NCBI GenBank assembly: GCA_035535015.1
Contig: DATLQU010000028.1
Location: forward strand, 1 to 49,047
Length of the DNA: 49,047 nt
Direction of reading: 5' to 3'
From: Palsa-661 sp035535015
GTDB taxonomy: Bacteria > Actinomycetota > Acidimicrobiia > Acidimicrobiales > UBA8190
A program made the translations under genes and the position numbers. The notes under the pieces were generated by a model. That model was not told where the DNA came from and searched no databases. It was given only the letters and a program-made list of their open reading frames with translations. This document shows positions 23,849 to 31,978 of the stretch, one piece after another. Position 1 is the first letter of the stretch, and every line of letters begins with the position of its first letter.

Positions 23849-24208
23849 ATGGCCGACCGGGACGAGATCGCCGAGGCCTACGCCGACTGGCGTGTCCGTT
23901 GCAACGAGAACGACCGCCTCCGCCGGATGCTGCGCGGCTGGGACCGGGTCGTCCATCTCGTGGCCACCGACACCGGGGACCGCTTCACCGTCGAGGTCCG
24001 CGATCAGATGCTGGCCGAGCTGGCCGACGGCGCCGAGGCGGTGCCCGATCTGGTCGTCACCGCCACCTCCGAGGATTTCGCCGATCTCTTCTGGGGGGAC
24101 CTGAACCCGTCGGAGAAGTACATGTCGGGCGAGATCACCCTGGCCGGCGCCCAGGAGGATGTGATGCGTCTCGACGCCATGTCCATGGTGGCCTTCCTGG
24201 ACCAATGA
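23849..24208 (+). CDS. SCP2 sterol-transfer-like small protein
   Basis: Encodes 119 aa. The fold pattern of SCP2-like proteins is visible: RVVHLVATDTGDRFTVEVRD, then DLVVTATSEDFADLFWGDLN followed by PSEKYMSGEITLAG, a close match to the conserved SCP2 core with its G(E/K)I turn. Such proteins hold hydrophobic ligands; a specific ligand cannot be named. No signal peptide. It lies 35 nt after the amine oxidase and 13 nt before the permease, so it is probably co-transcribed. Confidence 0.75.
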   Translation: MADRDEIAEAYADWRVRCNENDRLRRMLRGWDRVVHLVATDTGDRFTVEVRDQMLAELADGAEAVPDLVVTATSEDFADLFWGDLNPSEKYMSGEITLAGAQEDVMRLDAMSMVAFLDQ

Positions 24209-24221
24209 CAGACCCCGCGCC

Positions 24222-25688
24222 ATGACCGTCGGTCCGCCGGCCGGTCCTGCGCCGGCCGGTCCGGCGCCGGCCGTTCCGGTGTCATCGGGCGCGGTGCCGT
24301 CCGGCGCCGCGCGTCTCCGCCGGGCGCTCGGTCTCCGCACGGTCGTCTCCACCTCGAGCGGCCTCGCCTTCGCCGCTCTCGAGTACCTGGCCGCCGCCGG
24401 CCTCGTCGCCTACGTGGCCGGGGACTCGGCCTGGATCGCCGTGGCCACGGCCGGTCTGCTGGCGCTGTTGGCCTGGGGCTTCTTCAGCGAGCTCAACGGC
24501 ATGTTCCCCACGGCGGCGGCCATCCGCCTCTACATGAAGCGCTCCATGGACGACCGGATCGCTCTCACCGTCACCCTCACCTACCTGACCACCATCGTCC
24601 TCGTGGTGGCGGCCGACGCCTTCATCGTGGGCACCGCCATCGCCCATGTCCTGGGCCAGTCGACCCCGGTGGCGGCCCTCGTCATCGCCGCTCTCCTGGC
24701 CCTGGCCGTCGCCTCCAATCTCCGGGGCGTCAAAGTGGCGGGCGGGGTCCAGGACATCGCCACCTATTCCGTCCTCGCCGTCACCGCCCTGGTGGCCGTC
24801 ACCGCCCTCGTCCGCAGCCACCGGCCGCTGCGCTTCCCGGTCTCGCCCCTCCACGGCCACCACCCCGGCGATCTTCTCGAGGCCATCGCCCTCGGCGTTT
24901 TTCTCTTCAGCGCCTTCGAGTGGGTCACCACCAACGCCGAGGAGGTCCACCGACCCCGGGACATCCACCGGGGCATGCTCATCGCCCTGGCCATCCTGGC
25001 CACCGTCTGCTGTCTGATCACCGTGGCCATGAGCCACGTCCTCACCCACCACCAGCTGGCTTCTTCCTATCCCCAGCTCTCACTCGGCCGGGCCGCCTTC
25101 GGCCAGGCCGGACTCTGGCTGATGGCCGTCGTCACCGCGGCCACGGCCATCAACACCTTCAACGGCGGCTTCATCACCGCCTCGCGCTTCATCTACGCCA
25201 CCGCCCGCGAGGGCAGCCTGCCTGCGGCCCTGGCCCGCTTGAATGACCGTGCCGTCCCCTGGGTGCCCGTCGTCACCCTGGGCGTCGTCTCCCTGGTCGT
25301 CTCCCTGGTGGTGGCGGCCACAGGCTCCTGGGAGGTCCTGGTGGCCGTGGGGGCCGCCCTCGAGGCCCTCATCTACGCGGTGGCCGCCTTCTGCGTCATC
25401 CGCCTCCGCTCCCGCCTGCCCGACCACGCCCGGCCCTTCCGCCTCCCCGCCCCCCGGCTCCTGGCCGGGGTGGGCATCGCCGTCTTCGGCGTCCTGGCCG
25501 CCACGGCCAGTGTCTCGGTCCAGAACCACTTCGACCTGGTTCCCCTACTCGTCATCGGTCTCGGGGCCATCCTCTCGGGCTCCTACGTCCTCGTGGCCCT
25601 GCCCCGGGTCCGGGCCACCGCCGAGGCCAAGAAAGCGGCCCGGGGTCGCCGCCGCCCGGTCCGACCTGCTCAAGACCCCGGTCAATGA
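24222..25688 (+). CDS. APC-superfamily amino acid/amine permease
   Basis: Encodes 488 aa. After a Pro/Ala-rich cytoplasmic N-terminus (PAGPAPAGPAPAVP repeats) come about 12 hydrophobic segments. The first transmembrane stretch begins TVVSTSSGLAFAALEYLAAA, a variant of the glycine-rich helix-1 motif of APC transporters. Also typical is ALGVFLFSAFEWVTTNAEEV in TM6 followed by NTFNGGFITASRFIYATARE at TM8. Probably a cation-coupled importer of an amino acid or amine, perhaps feeding the upstream oxidase. Its stop lies 8 nt before the CIRCE operator of hrcA. Confidence 0.88.
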   Translation: MTVGPPAGPAPAGPAPAVPVSSGAVPSGAARLRRALGLRTVVSTSSGLAFAALEYLAAAGLVAYVAGDSAWIAVATAGLLALLAWGFFSELNGMFPTAAAIRLYMKRSMDDRIALTVTLTYLTTIVLVVAADAFIVGTAIAHVLGQSTPVAALVIAALLALAVASNLRGVKVAGGVQDIATYSVLAVTALVAVTALVRSHRPLRFPVSPLHGHHPGDLLEAIALGVFLFSAFEWVTTNAEEVHRPRDIHRGMLIALAILATVCCLITVAMSHVLTHHQLASSYPQLSLGRAAFGQAGLWLMAVVTAATAINTFNGGFITASRFIYATAREGSLPAALARLNDRAVPWVPVVTLGVVSLVVSLVVAATGSWEVLVAVGAALEALIYAVAAFCVIRLRSRLPDHARPFRLPAPRLLAGVGIAVFGVLAATASVSVQNHFDLVPLLVIGLGAILSGSYVLVALPRVRATAEAKKAARGRRRPVRPAQDPGQ

Positions 25689-25696
25689 ACCCGAGG

Positions 25697-25721
25697 TAGC
25701 ACTCGGTACAATCGAGTGCCA
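25697..25721 (+). promoter_or_regulatory. CIRCE operator with embedded -10 box
   Basis: TAGCACTC (25697-25704), a 9 nt spacer and GAGTGCCA (25714-25721) match the CIRCE consensus TTAGCACTC-N9-GAGTGCTAA in 15 of these 16 arm bases; the two outermost positions (25696, 25722) are both G. The spacer contains TACAAT (25707-25712), a good -10 box, so HrcA binding would cover the promoter. Transcription would start near 25719, leaving a leader of about 26 nt before hrcA. Confidence 0.88.
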
Positions 25722-25744
25722 GGTCAATCGAGCGCCAGAACTCC

Positions 25745-26881
25745 ATGGTCCCCCACCGCACAGCGCGCCCAGCGCGCCCCGCCCCCCCGTCCTCCCGGGA
25801 CGAATCCCCGGCACCGGCCCACCCCGAGGGCGATCTCGAGCTCGATCTGCGCAAGGCGGCCATCCTCACGGCCGTGGTTTCGGAGTACATCGAGACGGCC
25901 GAGCCGGTGGGTTCCGCCCACATCACCGGCACCCCGGGTGTGGAAGTCTCGTCGGCCACCGTCCGCAGCGACATGGCGGCGCTCGAACGCGACGGCTACC
26001 TGACCCAGCCCCACACGAGCGCCGGCCGGATCCCCACCGACAAGGGCTATCGCTTCTTCGTCGACACCCTGGCCACCCCGGGCACCCTGGGCCCGGCCCA
26101 GCGTCAAGAGGTCCGGCGCTTCTTCGCCCACGTCCACGGCGCCGTCGAGGACCTCCTCGGCCACACGAGCGGCCTCTTGGCCAACCTCACCGACTACGCC
26201 GCCGTGGTCGTCGGCCCCACCCACGAGACGGCCACCATCCGCTCCGTCCAGCTCGTCGACCTGGGCCCGAACCTGGCTCTCCTGGTCGTCGTCCTCTCCG
26301 ACGGGGCGGTCGAGAAGCGGGCCATCGAGCTCGGCGCCGACCACGCCGGCCAGATCGACGACACCGTTCTGGCCGCCGCCGCCGCCCACCTCACCGCCCA
26401 CCTCCGGGGCCGGACCCTGACCGACCCGGGCATCGTCCCCGAGGGCGGGGACGCCGCCTTCGACACGGCCGTCCGTCTCGGTACCCAGGCTCTCGGCGAG
26501 TTGGCCTCGGCCGGCGAACCCGAGAACGTCTTCGTCGGCGGCTCGTCGCGGATGGCGTCGGCCTTCGACGCCGTGGAGACCGTCCGCTCCGTCCTCTCCA
26601 TCCTCGAGCAGCAGCTGGTGGTGGTGGAACTGGTGGAGCACATCTTGGACCGAGGCCTCTCGGTGGCCATCGGCTCGGAGCACGGCTTCGAACCCCTCGC
26701 CTCCTGCGCCCTCGTCCTCGCCCCCGTCTCGGTCGACGGCGAGACGGCCGGCACCATCGGCGTGGTCGGGCCCACCCGGATGAACTACCCCCGGGCCCTG
26801 GCTTCGGTCCAGATCGTGGCCGAGCGCCTGGGCGAGCGCCTGGCCGGCCCCCCGGCCGACGGGGGCGATCGTGGCCGCTGA
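25745..26881 (+). CDS. hrcA: Heat-inducible transcription repressor HrcA
   Basis: Encodes 378 aa. A winged-helix domain (about 35-105) has the HrcA signatures SEYIETAEPVGSAHIT and VSSATVRSDMAALERDGYLT, with QPHTSAGRIPTDKGYRFFVD. A GAF-like domain follows, with NVFVGGSSRMA, and the C-terminal TIGVVGPTRMNYPRALASVQ ends the family pattern. HrcA represses chaperone genes at CIRCE and is itself folded by GroEL. The start ATG 25745 adds about 28 Pro/Arg-rich residues before the conserved part, and no ribosome site is visible. dnaJ follows with an 11 nt overlap, and the CIRCE sequence upstream implies autorepression. Confidence 0.96.
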   Translation: MVPHRTARPARPAPPSSRDESPAPAHPEGDLELDLRKAAILTAVVSEYIETAEPVGSAHITGTPGVEVSSATVRSDMAALERDGYLTQPHTSAGRIPTDKGYRFFVDTLATPGTLGPAQRQEVRRFFAHVHGAVEDLLGHTSGLLANLTDYAAVVVGPTHETATIRSVQLVDLGPNLALLVVVLSDGAVEKRAIELGADHAGQIDDTVLAAAAAHLTAHLRGRTLTDPGIVPEGGDAAFDTAVRLGTQALGELASAGEPENVFVGGSSRMASAFDAVETVRSVLSILEQQLVVVELVEHILDRGLSVAIGSEHGFEPLASCALVLAPVSVDGETAGTIGVVGPTRMNYPRALASVQIVAERLGERLAGPPADGGDRGR

Positions 26882-27992
26882 CTACTACGGCCTGCTCGGC
26901 CTCACCCCGAGTGCCACGGACGACGAAATCAAGCGCGCCTACCGGTCCAAGGCCCGTGAGCTCCATCCCGACACCAACGGCGGCGACACCGGCGCCGAGG
27001 CGCAGTTCAAGGAAGTCACCCGCGCCTACGAGGTCCTGCGCGACCCCGAACGCCGCGCCCGCTACGACCGTTTCGGCCCCGAAGGGGTCGATCCCCGTTC
27101 CGGCGCCGGCTCCGATCCCTTCGGCTTCAGTACCGGCGGCGGCCTGGGCGACATCTTCGACGCCTTCTTCGGCGGGGCCATGCGCGGCGGCGCCGGGGCC
27201 GGCCCCGTCCGAGGGGCCGACGCCGAAGTCGTTCTCGAGCTCTCCTTCCGTGAAGCGGTCTTCGGGGCCCGCCACGACGTCACCCTCGACGGCCTCGTCC
27301 CCTGCGACACCTGCGAGGGCAGTGGCGCCCGGGCCGGGACCACGGCCGTCCGCTGCCCCGACTGCCAGGGCACGGGCGAGCTCCGCCGGGTCCGCCAGTC
27401 CATCTTGGGCCAAGTGGTCACGGCCGCCCCCTGTCGCCGTTGCCAGGGTCTCGGGGAAGCCATCTCGAGCCCCTGCCCCGATTGCTCGGGTGACGGCCGC
27501 CGGGTGGAGACCCGGACCTACGCGGTCGACGTCCCGGCCGGTGTCGACCACGGTTCCACCCTCCGGCTCACCGGTCGGGGCCCGGCCGGCCCCCGGAGCG
27601 GTCCCTCCGGCGACCTCTACGTCCACCTCTCGGTCACCCCTGATCCCCGCTTCGCCCGAGACGGCTCCGACATCCACGCCGAGCTCCACGTCTCGATGAC
27701 CCAGGCCGCCCTCGGCTACACGGTGGCCTTCGAGACCCTCGACGGCCAGGAATCGCTCCCCGTGCCCGCCGGCACCCAGGCCGGCCATCTGATCAAACTG
27801 CGGGGCCGGGGCGTCCCCCACGTCCGGGGCCGCGGCCGCGGCGACCTGCTCGTCCACGTGATCGTCGACACACCCACCGGCCTCACCAAGGCCCAGGAGG
27901 AGCTCCTGCGCCAGCTGGCGGCCGAGCGTTCCGAGGAGATCTCGCCGCCCGACGAGGGCCTTATGGCCCGCCTGCGTTCCGCCTTCGGCTGA
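26871..27992 (+). CDS. dnaJ: Chaperone DnaJ (type I)
   Basis: Encodes 373 aa. J domain with HPD at residues 32-34 (SKARELHPDTNGG), then a Gly/Phe-rich linker (DPFGFSTGGGLGDIFDAFFG). The zinc-finger domain has four CxxCxGxG repeats: CDTCEGSG, CPDCQGTG, CRRCQGLG and CPDCSGDG. The C-terminal substrate-binding domains include GDLYVHLSVTPDPRFARDGS. It delivers unfolded clients to DnaK. The GTG start lies inside the end of hrcA. dnaK and grpE are not in the window, so this hrcA-dnaJ unit is likely the second dnaJ locus common in Actinobacteria. Confidence 0.96.
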   Translation: MAADYYGLLGLTPSATDDEIKRAYRSKARELHPDTNGGDTGAEAQFKEVTRAYEVLRDPERRARYDRFGPEGVDPRSGAGSDPFGFSTGGGLGDIFDAFFGGAMRGGAGAGPVRGADAEVVLELSFREAVFGARHDVTLDGLVPCDTCEGSGARAGTTAVRCPDCQGTGELRRVRQSILGQVVTAAPCRRCQGLGEAISSPCPDCSGDGRRVETRTYAVDVPAGVDHGSTLRLTGRGPAGPRSGPSGDLYVHLSVTPDPRFARDGSDIHAELHVSMTQAALGYTVAFETLDGQESLPVPAGTQAGHLIKLRGRGVPHVRGRGRGDLLVHVIVDTPTGLTKAQEELLRQLAAERSEEISPPDEGLMARLRSAFG

Positions 27993-28006
27993 TCGGCCCT
28001 GGCCCG

Positions 28007-28843
28007 GTGCCCGCAGAGGCCGCTACCCCGACACCCGGGGACGGCCAGACCCCGCAGAGTCCGGACCCCCCGGTTGAGCAGCCGGTCGGCCATCCGGCGT
28101 CGGTCGGGGCGGCCGCCCTCGTCTACGTCGCCGACCTCGACCAGCCCGTCGCCGAACCCGACGACGCCCACCATCTGACCCGGGTGCTCCGGCTCCGCCG
28201 GGGCGAGCCCGTCGTGGCCGCCGACGGGCGGGGCCGCTGGCGCCTCTGCCATTTCGCCGGACCCGACCCGACGACCTCCGGCCTCCTCGAACCGGCCGGG
28301 CCCGTCACCGTGGTTCGCCGCCTGAGCCCGCCGGTGACGGTGGGATTCGTCCCGGTGAAGGGCGAGCGGCCCGAGTGGGTGGTCCAGAAGCTGACCGAAA
28401 CCGGCGTCGACCGGATCGTCGTGCTCCGCTCGGCCCGCGCCGTCGTCCGCTGGGAGGGCGACCGCGCCGTCCGGGCCGTCGAGCGGCTCCGACGGGTGGT
28501 CCGCGAGGCCGGCGCCCAGAGCCGCAACCCCTGGCTGCCCGAGGTCACCGGCGTCCTCGATCTGGCCGATCTGGCCGCCGCCGTGGCCCCGGCCCGACTG
28601 GCTCTGGCCCACCCCGGCGGCGATCCACCGAGCGTGGCCATACCCGCCATGGCGGTCGGCCCGGAGGGTGGATGGGACGACTCCGAACTGGCCCCGGGGG
28701 GGTACCCGGTGGTCGGTCTGGGCCCCGGTATCCTCCGCGCCGAGACGGCAGCTCTGGCCGCCGGCCTGCTGTTATGTGCCCTACGCAACGGCCTGGTGGA
28801 GCAGGCCTCGGGGCCCCTTTCGGGCCCCGGCGGGACCCGGTAG
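28007..28843 (+). CDS. rsmE: 16S rRNA m3U1498 methyltransferase
   Basis: Encodes 278 aa. A Pro-rich N-terminal extension of about 35 residues precedes the PUA-like domain with DDAHHLTRVLRLRRGEPVVA. The SPOUT knot has the family signatures KGERPEWVVQKLTETGVDRI, AGAQSRNPWLPEV, MAVGPEGGWDDSEL and LGPGILRAETAALAA. It methylates U1498 of 16S rRNA in the 30S subunit using S-adenosylmethionine. Starts at GTG 28007, 14 nt after dnaJ, so it belongs to the same transcript. The last codons form a strong hairpin, GGGGCCC-CTTTC-GGGCCCC (28810-28828), without a U-run. Confidence 0.95.
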   Translation: MPAEAATPTPGDGQTPQSPDPPVEQPVGHPASVGAAALVYVADLDQPVAEPDDAHHLTRVLRLRRGEPVVAADGRGRWRLCHFAGPDPTTSGLLEPAGPVTVVRRLSPPVTVGFVPVKGERPEWVVQKLTETGVDRIVVLRSARAVVRWEGDRAVRAVERLRRVVREAGAQSRNPWLPEVTGVLDLADLAAAVAPARLALAHPGGDPPSVAIPAMAVGPEGGWDDSELAPGGYPVVGLGPGILRAETAALAAGLLLCALRNGLVEQASGPLSGPGGTR

Positions 28844-28906
28844 CACGTCGGCAAAGGAATCACAACACGAACGCAACGCGAAACGGTCCTTGCAATCACC
28901 ACGCTG

Positions 28907-28919
28907 AGTGAGCAACACT
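28907..28919. promoter_or_regulatory. Palindrome upstream of bldD-like gene, possible operator
   Basis: AGTGAGCAACACT has inverted ends AGTG/CACT, and TCACC at 28896-28900 lies just before it. BldD boxes in Streptomyces combine AGTGA and TCACC half-sites, but spacing and orientation here differ. A separate 10 bp stem-loop (28958-28980) follows. An autoregulatory site is possible; evidence is weak. Confidence 0.25.
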
Positions 28920-29057
28920 GGCGGAGGTAGCAGTTTGCGGGCACACCCTGTGGACCCGCCGGACTCCCCTGGGGTCCGGCAGATCCGTGGGGGGCTGTCG
29001 GGGGAGTTGTCGTCGGGAGACAATTAGCAGCGCACGAACGCAAGCAGCGAGGATTCG

Positions 29058-29660
29058 ATGGTCATGGTCAACCAGACGGTGGTACCCGACGAGGACGAGC
29101 AGGAGGAAACTGCGCGCGCCGCATATGCGCGGGCCGTAGGTTCGCGCCTGCGCGCCGTGCGCAAGCAGATGCGTCTCTCTCTGCAGGCTGTCGAGGCCAT
29201 GTCCGATCAGGAGTTCAAGGCGTCGGTCCTCGGCGCCTATGAACGGGGCGAGCGCGCCATCTCGGTGCCCCGTCTGCAGCGCTTGGCGAAGCTCTACGAC
29301 GTTCCCGTCGATCAACTCCTGCCGCAGGACGACGACGCCAACCGTTGGGGTCCCTCCGGTGAGCGCGAGGCCGGCAACGGCCAGGCCGAGAGTCCGGCGC
29401 GGGCGCGCCGCCAGCTGCGGCCGTGGGACGGTCACGAAAAGGTCACCATCGACCTGACCAAGCTGAACTCGGTCAGCGGTCCCGAGCGCGATCTGCTGCG
29501 CCGCTTCCTCTCCATGATCCAGGTCCAGCGTCAGGACTTCAACGGCCGGATGATCACCATACGGGCCGAGGACCTCCGGGCCATCGCCTGTCTCTTCGGA
29601 GTCACGCCCGATGCCATGAGCCGCCGGCTCGACGAATTGGGTCTGCGCGTCACCTCCTGA
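29058..29660 (+). CDS. bldD: BldD-like transcriptional regulator with c-di-GMP signature
   Basis: Encodes 200 aa. An Xre-type helix-turn-helix spans about 26-90: VGSRLRAVRKQMRLSLQAVE, then VLGAYERGERAISVPRLQRL, which is the BldD pattern. The C-terminal domain (about 127-200) begins KVTIDLTKLN and contains RQD at 158-160, eight residues (FNGRMITI), then RAED at 169-172. This fits the RXD-X8-RXXD motif by which Streptomyces BldD binds a cyclic di-GMP tetramer. The linker is about 30 residues longer than in S. coelicolor. BldD controls development there; its role here is unknown. A 214 nt leader region precedes it, containing a hairpin (28958-28980). Confidence 0.85.
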   Translation: MVMVNQTVVPDEDEQEETARAAYARAVGSRLRAVRKQMRLSLQAVEAMSDQEFKASVLGAYERGERAISVPRLQRLAKLYDVPVDQLLPQDDDANRWGPSGEREAGNGQAESPARARRQLRPWDGHEKVTIDLTKLNSVSGPERDLLRRFLSMIQVQRQDFNGRMITIRAEDLRAIACLFGVTPDAMSRRLDELGLRVTS

Positions 29661-29812
29661 GTTCCCGGCCCCCGACAGCCGGCGTCTCACGGCGGTCCAC
29701 CGTTGCCGCCCCCATCCTGTCACCCGCCTGCGCCCCCGTTCCCCCGCGCCATCGACAGAGGCGCTCTCCTCGCCGCCGTCCTCGCCGCGGAAGGACCGTC
29801 ACAAGCGCGGGA

Positions 29813-29818
29813 TAGCAT
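29813..29818 (+). promoter_or_regulatory. -10 box TAGCAT, leaderless HTH gene
   Basis: TAGCAT ends 5 nt before ATG 29824, with no ribosome site. Confidence 0.4.
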
Positions 29819-29823
29819 CAGAA

Positions 29824-30126
29824 ATGCACGGACGGGCACGGTGCCCGCGGTGGCAAGCATTCGGGAGCCTGGTGGACGAACAGATTCATTGGATGAGCAC
29901 CAAAGAGGCGGCGGAGCATCTGGGCGTGACGTTGCGGAGCCTGTACCGCTTCATCGACGAGGGCATGGTCACCGCGTACAAGTTCGGCCGGGTCATCCGT
30001 CTCCAGCAGGCGGATGTGGACCGGTTCATCGAGTCGAGCCGGATCGCCCCGGGCAGTCTCGAGCACCTTTACCCGGAATTGAAGGGATCACGGGCCGACG
30101 CCCACGCCGGCGGCTCTCCAGAGTGA
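29824..30126 (+). CDS. MerR/excisionase-type helix-turn-helix protein
   Basis: Encodes 100 aa. Residues about 24-75 form a compact winged HTH: MSTKEAAEHLGVTLRSLYRF, then YKFGRVIRLQQADVDRFIES. This is the HTH_17 (excisionase-like) family, which includes chromosomal regulators as well as phage Xis. There is no integrase nearby, so it is more likely a regulator of adjacent genes. The start at ATG 29824 follows a TAGCAT box; an alternative ATG at residue 24 would begin exactly at the HTH. It is followed by the HIT gene 4 nt later. Confidence 0.75.
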   Translation: MHGRARCPRWQAFGSLVDEQIHWMSTKEAAEHLGVTLRSLYRFIDEGMVTAYKFGRVIRLQQADVDRFIESSRIAPGSLEHLYPELKGSRADAHAGGSPE

Positions 30127-30130
30127 CCCG

Positions 30131-30493
30131 GTGAGCGAGACGACCACCGCCCCGGACTGCATCTTCTGCCGCATCGTCGCCGAACAACTTCCCGCCGATA
30201 TCGTGGACCGCTCCGATCACGCCATCGCCTTCCGCGATCTGAATCCGCAGGCACCCGTCCACGTCCTCGTCATTCCCCGCCGGCACATCGAGAACGCCGC
30301 CACCGTGCAGGACACCGATGCCGCCGTCGTGGCCGACATGATCGTCATGGCCCGACGGGTGGCCACCAGCGAGGGCGTGGCCGACAGCGGCTACCGGCTG
30401 GTGTTCAACGTGGGCGACGACGCCACCAACACGGTGCCTCATCTGCATCTCCATGTCGTGGGCGGTCGCGCCCTGAGCTGGCCCCCCGGGTGA
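30131..30493 (+). CDS. HIT-family nucleotide hydrolase (HinT-like)
   Basis: Encodes 120 aa from GTG 30131. It opens with CIFCRIVAEQLPADIV, a zinc-type Cys pair of actinobacterial HIT proteins. The centre is NPQAPVHVLVIPRRHI and the active-site histidine triad is PHLHLHVVGGR near the C-terminus. HinT-type enzymes cleave purine nucleoside phosphoramidates and can deadenylate aminoacyl-AMP adducts; they are cytosolic dimers. Its stop overlaps the phoH start (GTGA). A HIT-PhoH-YbeY order is common in Actinobacteria. Confidence 0.93.
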   Translation: MSETTTAPDCIFCRIVAEQLPADIVDRSDHAIAFRDLNPQAPVHVLVIPRRHIENAATVQDTDAAVVADMIVMARRVATSEGVADSGYRLVFNVGDDATNTVPHLHLHVVGGRALSWPPG

Positions 30494-31470
30494 GTGCCAC
30501 CCCGGTCAAGATCCTCGTCCCCGGCAACCACCTCATGGTGGGACTGCTGGGCGAACGAGACGAGTTGCTGCGGCTGATCGAGGAGGCCTTCCCCGACGCC
30601 CGGATCGTGGCTCGCGGCAACGAGATCAGCATCGAGGGTGGCGACTCCGAGCGCGTCGGCCGACTGTTCGACGAACTCGTCGTCCTGCTCGAAAAGGGTC
30701 ACCGTCTCGACGCCTCCGACGTCGGCCGGACCATCGTCATGGTGAAGGACGACGTCAGCCCGGCCGAGGTCCTCACCACCGAGGTGCTGCGTTCGGCTCG
30801 GGGCCGGACGGTGCGGCCGAAGACGGCGGGACAGAAGCGCTACACCGACGCCATCGCCCACCACACCGTCACCTTCGGCATCGGACCGGCGGGGACGGGC
30901 AAGTCCTATCTGGCCGTCGCCCTGGGCGTCCAGGCGCTCCAGGCCCACGAGGTGGAACGGATCATCCTGACCCGGCCGGCGGTGGAGGCCGGCGAACGCC
31001 TGGGCTTCCTCCCCGGCGACATCATGGCCAAGGTGGACCCCTATCTCCGTCCGCTCTACGACGCCCTCTACGACCTGCTCGGTCCGGAAGGGTCGCAACG
31101 GCTGCTCGAGCGGGGCACCATCGAAGTGGCACCGCTCGCCTTCATGCGGGGCCGGACCTTGAACCGGAGCTTCATCATCTTGGACGAAGCCCAGAACACC
31201 ACGCCGGAACAGATGAAGATGTTCCTCACCCGGATCGGCTTCGGCTCGAAGGTCGTCGTCACCGGCGACATCACCCAGATCGACGTCCCCGGCGGCCGAT
31301 CGGGACTGCCCGGACTCGAGCAGGTCCTCGGCGGCGTGCCCGACGTCATGTTCGTCAACCTGACCCAACGCGACGTGGTGCGGGCCCGCATCGTGGCCGA
31401 CATCGTGGCCGCCTACGAGAAGGCGACGGATTCCGGGACGCGACCGACCGGACACGGCGATGCCCGCTGA
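30490..31470 (+). CDS. phoH: PhoH-family ATPase
   Basis: Encodes 326 aa from GTG 30490, overlapping the HIT gene. An N-terminal KH-like segment has ARIVARGNEISIEGGDSERV, and the ATPase core follows: Walker A GPAGTGKSYLAVALGVQ, LTRPAVEAGERLGFLPGD, and Walker B FIILDEAQNTTPEQMKMFLT. VTGDITQIDVPGGRSGLPGL completes the PhoH pattern. PhoH pairs genetically and functionally with YbeY in RNA metabolism. The ybeY start lies inside its 3' end, an 11 nt overlap, so translation is coupled. Confidence 0.95.
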   Translation: MSATPVKILVPGNHLMVGLLGERDELLRLIEEAFPDARIVARGNEISIEGGDSERVGRLFDELVVLLEKGHRLDASDVGRTIVMVKDDVSPAEVLTTEVLRSARGRTVRPKTAGQKRYTDAIAHHTVTFGIGPAGTGKSYLAVALGVQALQAHEVERIILTRPAVEAGERLGFLPGDIMAKVDPYLRPLYDALYDLLGPEGSQRLLERGTIEVAPLAFMRGRTLNRSFIILDEAQNTTPEQMKMFLTRIGFGSKVVVTGDITQIDVPGGRSGLPGLEQVLGGVPDVMFVNLTQRDVVRARIVADIVAAYEKATDSGTRPTGHGDAR

Positions 31471-31969
31471 CGTCTTCGCCGCCGACGAGCAGACCGACCG
31501 GGCCGTCGACATCGGTCGTTTCGCCGAGCTGGCCCGCAACGTCCTCGGGGCCCAGGGAGTGAAGGACGACATCGAGGTCTCACTTCTCTTCGTGGACGAA
31601 CCCACCATCGCCGAACTCCGTCAGAGATTCCTGGGCCAGGCCGGACCCACCGACGTCCTCGCCTTTCCCATCGACGAGGAACCCGAGCCCGGCGGCCGCT
31701 CTCCCGACGAAGGGGGAACCGGTCCGGGTTCCGGAGCACCGGACGAGGACGACATGCCCGTTCTCCTCGGTGACGTCGTCGTCTGCCCCGCCGTGGCGGC
31801 GCGCAACGCCGACGAGCACGGTGTCAGTGTCGACGACGAGATGGCTCTTCTCGTCGTCCACGGTCTGCTGCATCTGCTGGGTATGGACCACGACATCGAT
31901 GAAGAAGCCGAACGCATGGAGCGCCGCGAACGAGAGTTGCTGGCCCGCTTCCACCGAGCGGTGGGGTAG
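31460..31969 (+). CDS. ybeY: Endoribonuclease YbeY (16S rRNA maturation)
   Basis: Encodes 169 aa. The zinc-binding signature is complete: HGLLHLLGMDHDIDEEAERM. The upstream FVDEPTIAELRQRFLGQAGP, TDVLAFP and LLGDVVVCPAVAARNA are also conserved. Between TDVLAFP and LLGDV sits an acidic low-complexity loop (EEPEPGGRSPDEGGTGPGSG) longer than usual. YbeY processes the 3' end of 16S rRNA and takes part in late 70S quality control. It overlaps phoH and is followed 9 nt later by corC; era lies after that, the usual order. Confidence 0.95.
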   Translation: MPADVFAADEQTDRAVDIGRFAELARNVLGAQGVKDDIEVSLLFVDEPTIAELRQRFLGQAGPTDVLAFPIDEEPEPGGRSPDEGGTGPGSGAPDEDDMPVLLGDVVVCPAVAARNADEHGVSVDDEMALLVVHGLLHLLGMDHDIDEEAERMERRERELLARFHRAVG

Positions 31970-31978
31970 CTGATCCCC

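Noticed and set aside
28810..28828. Intrinsic terminator at the end of rsmE
   Set aside because: The hairpin is strong but overlaps the coding end and has no U-run, so termination is not supported.
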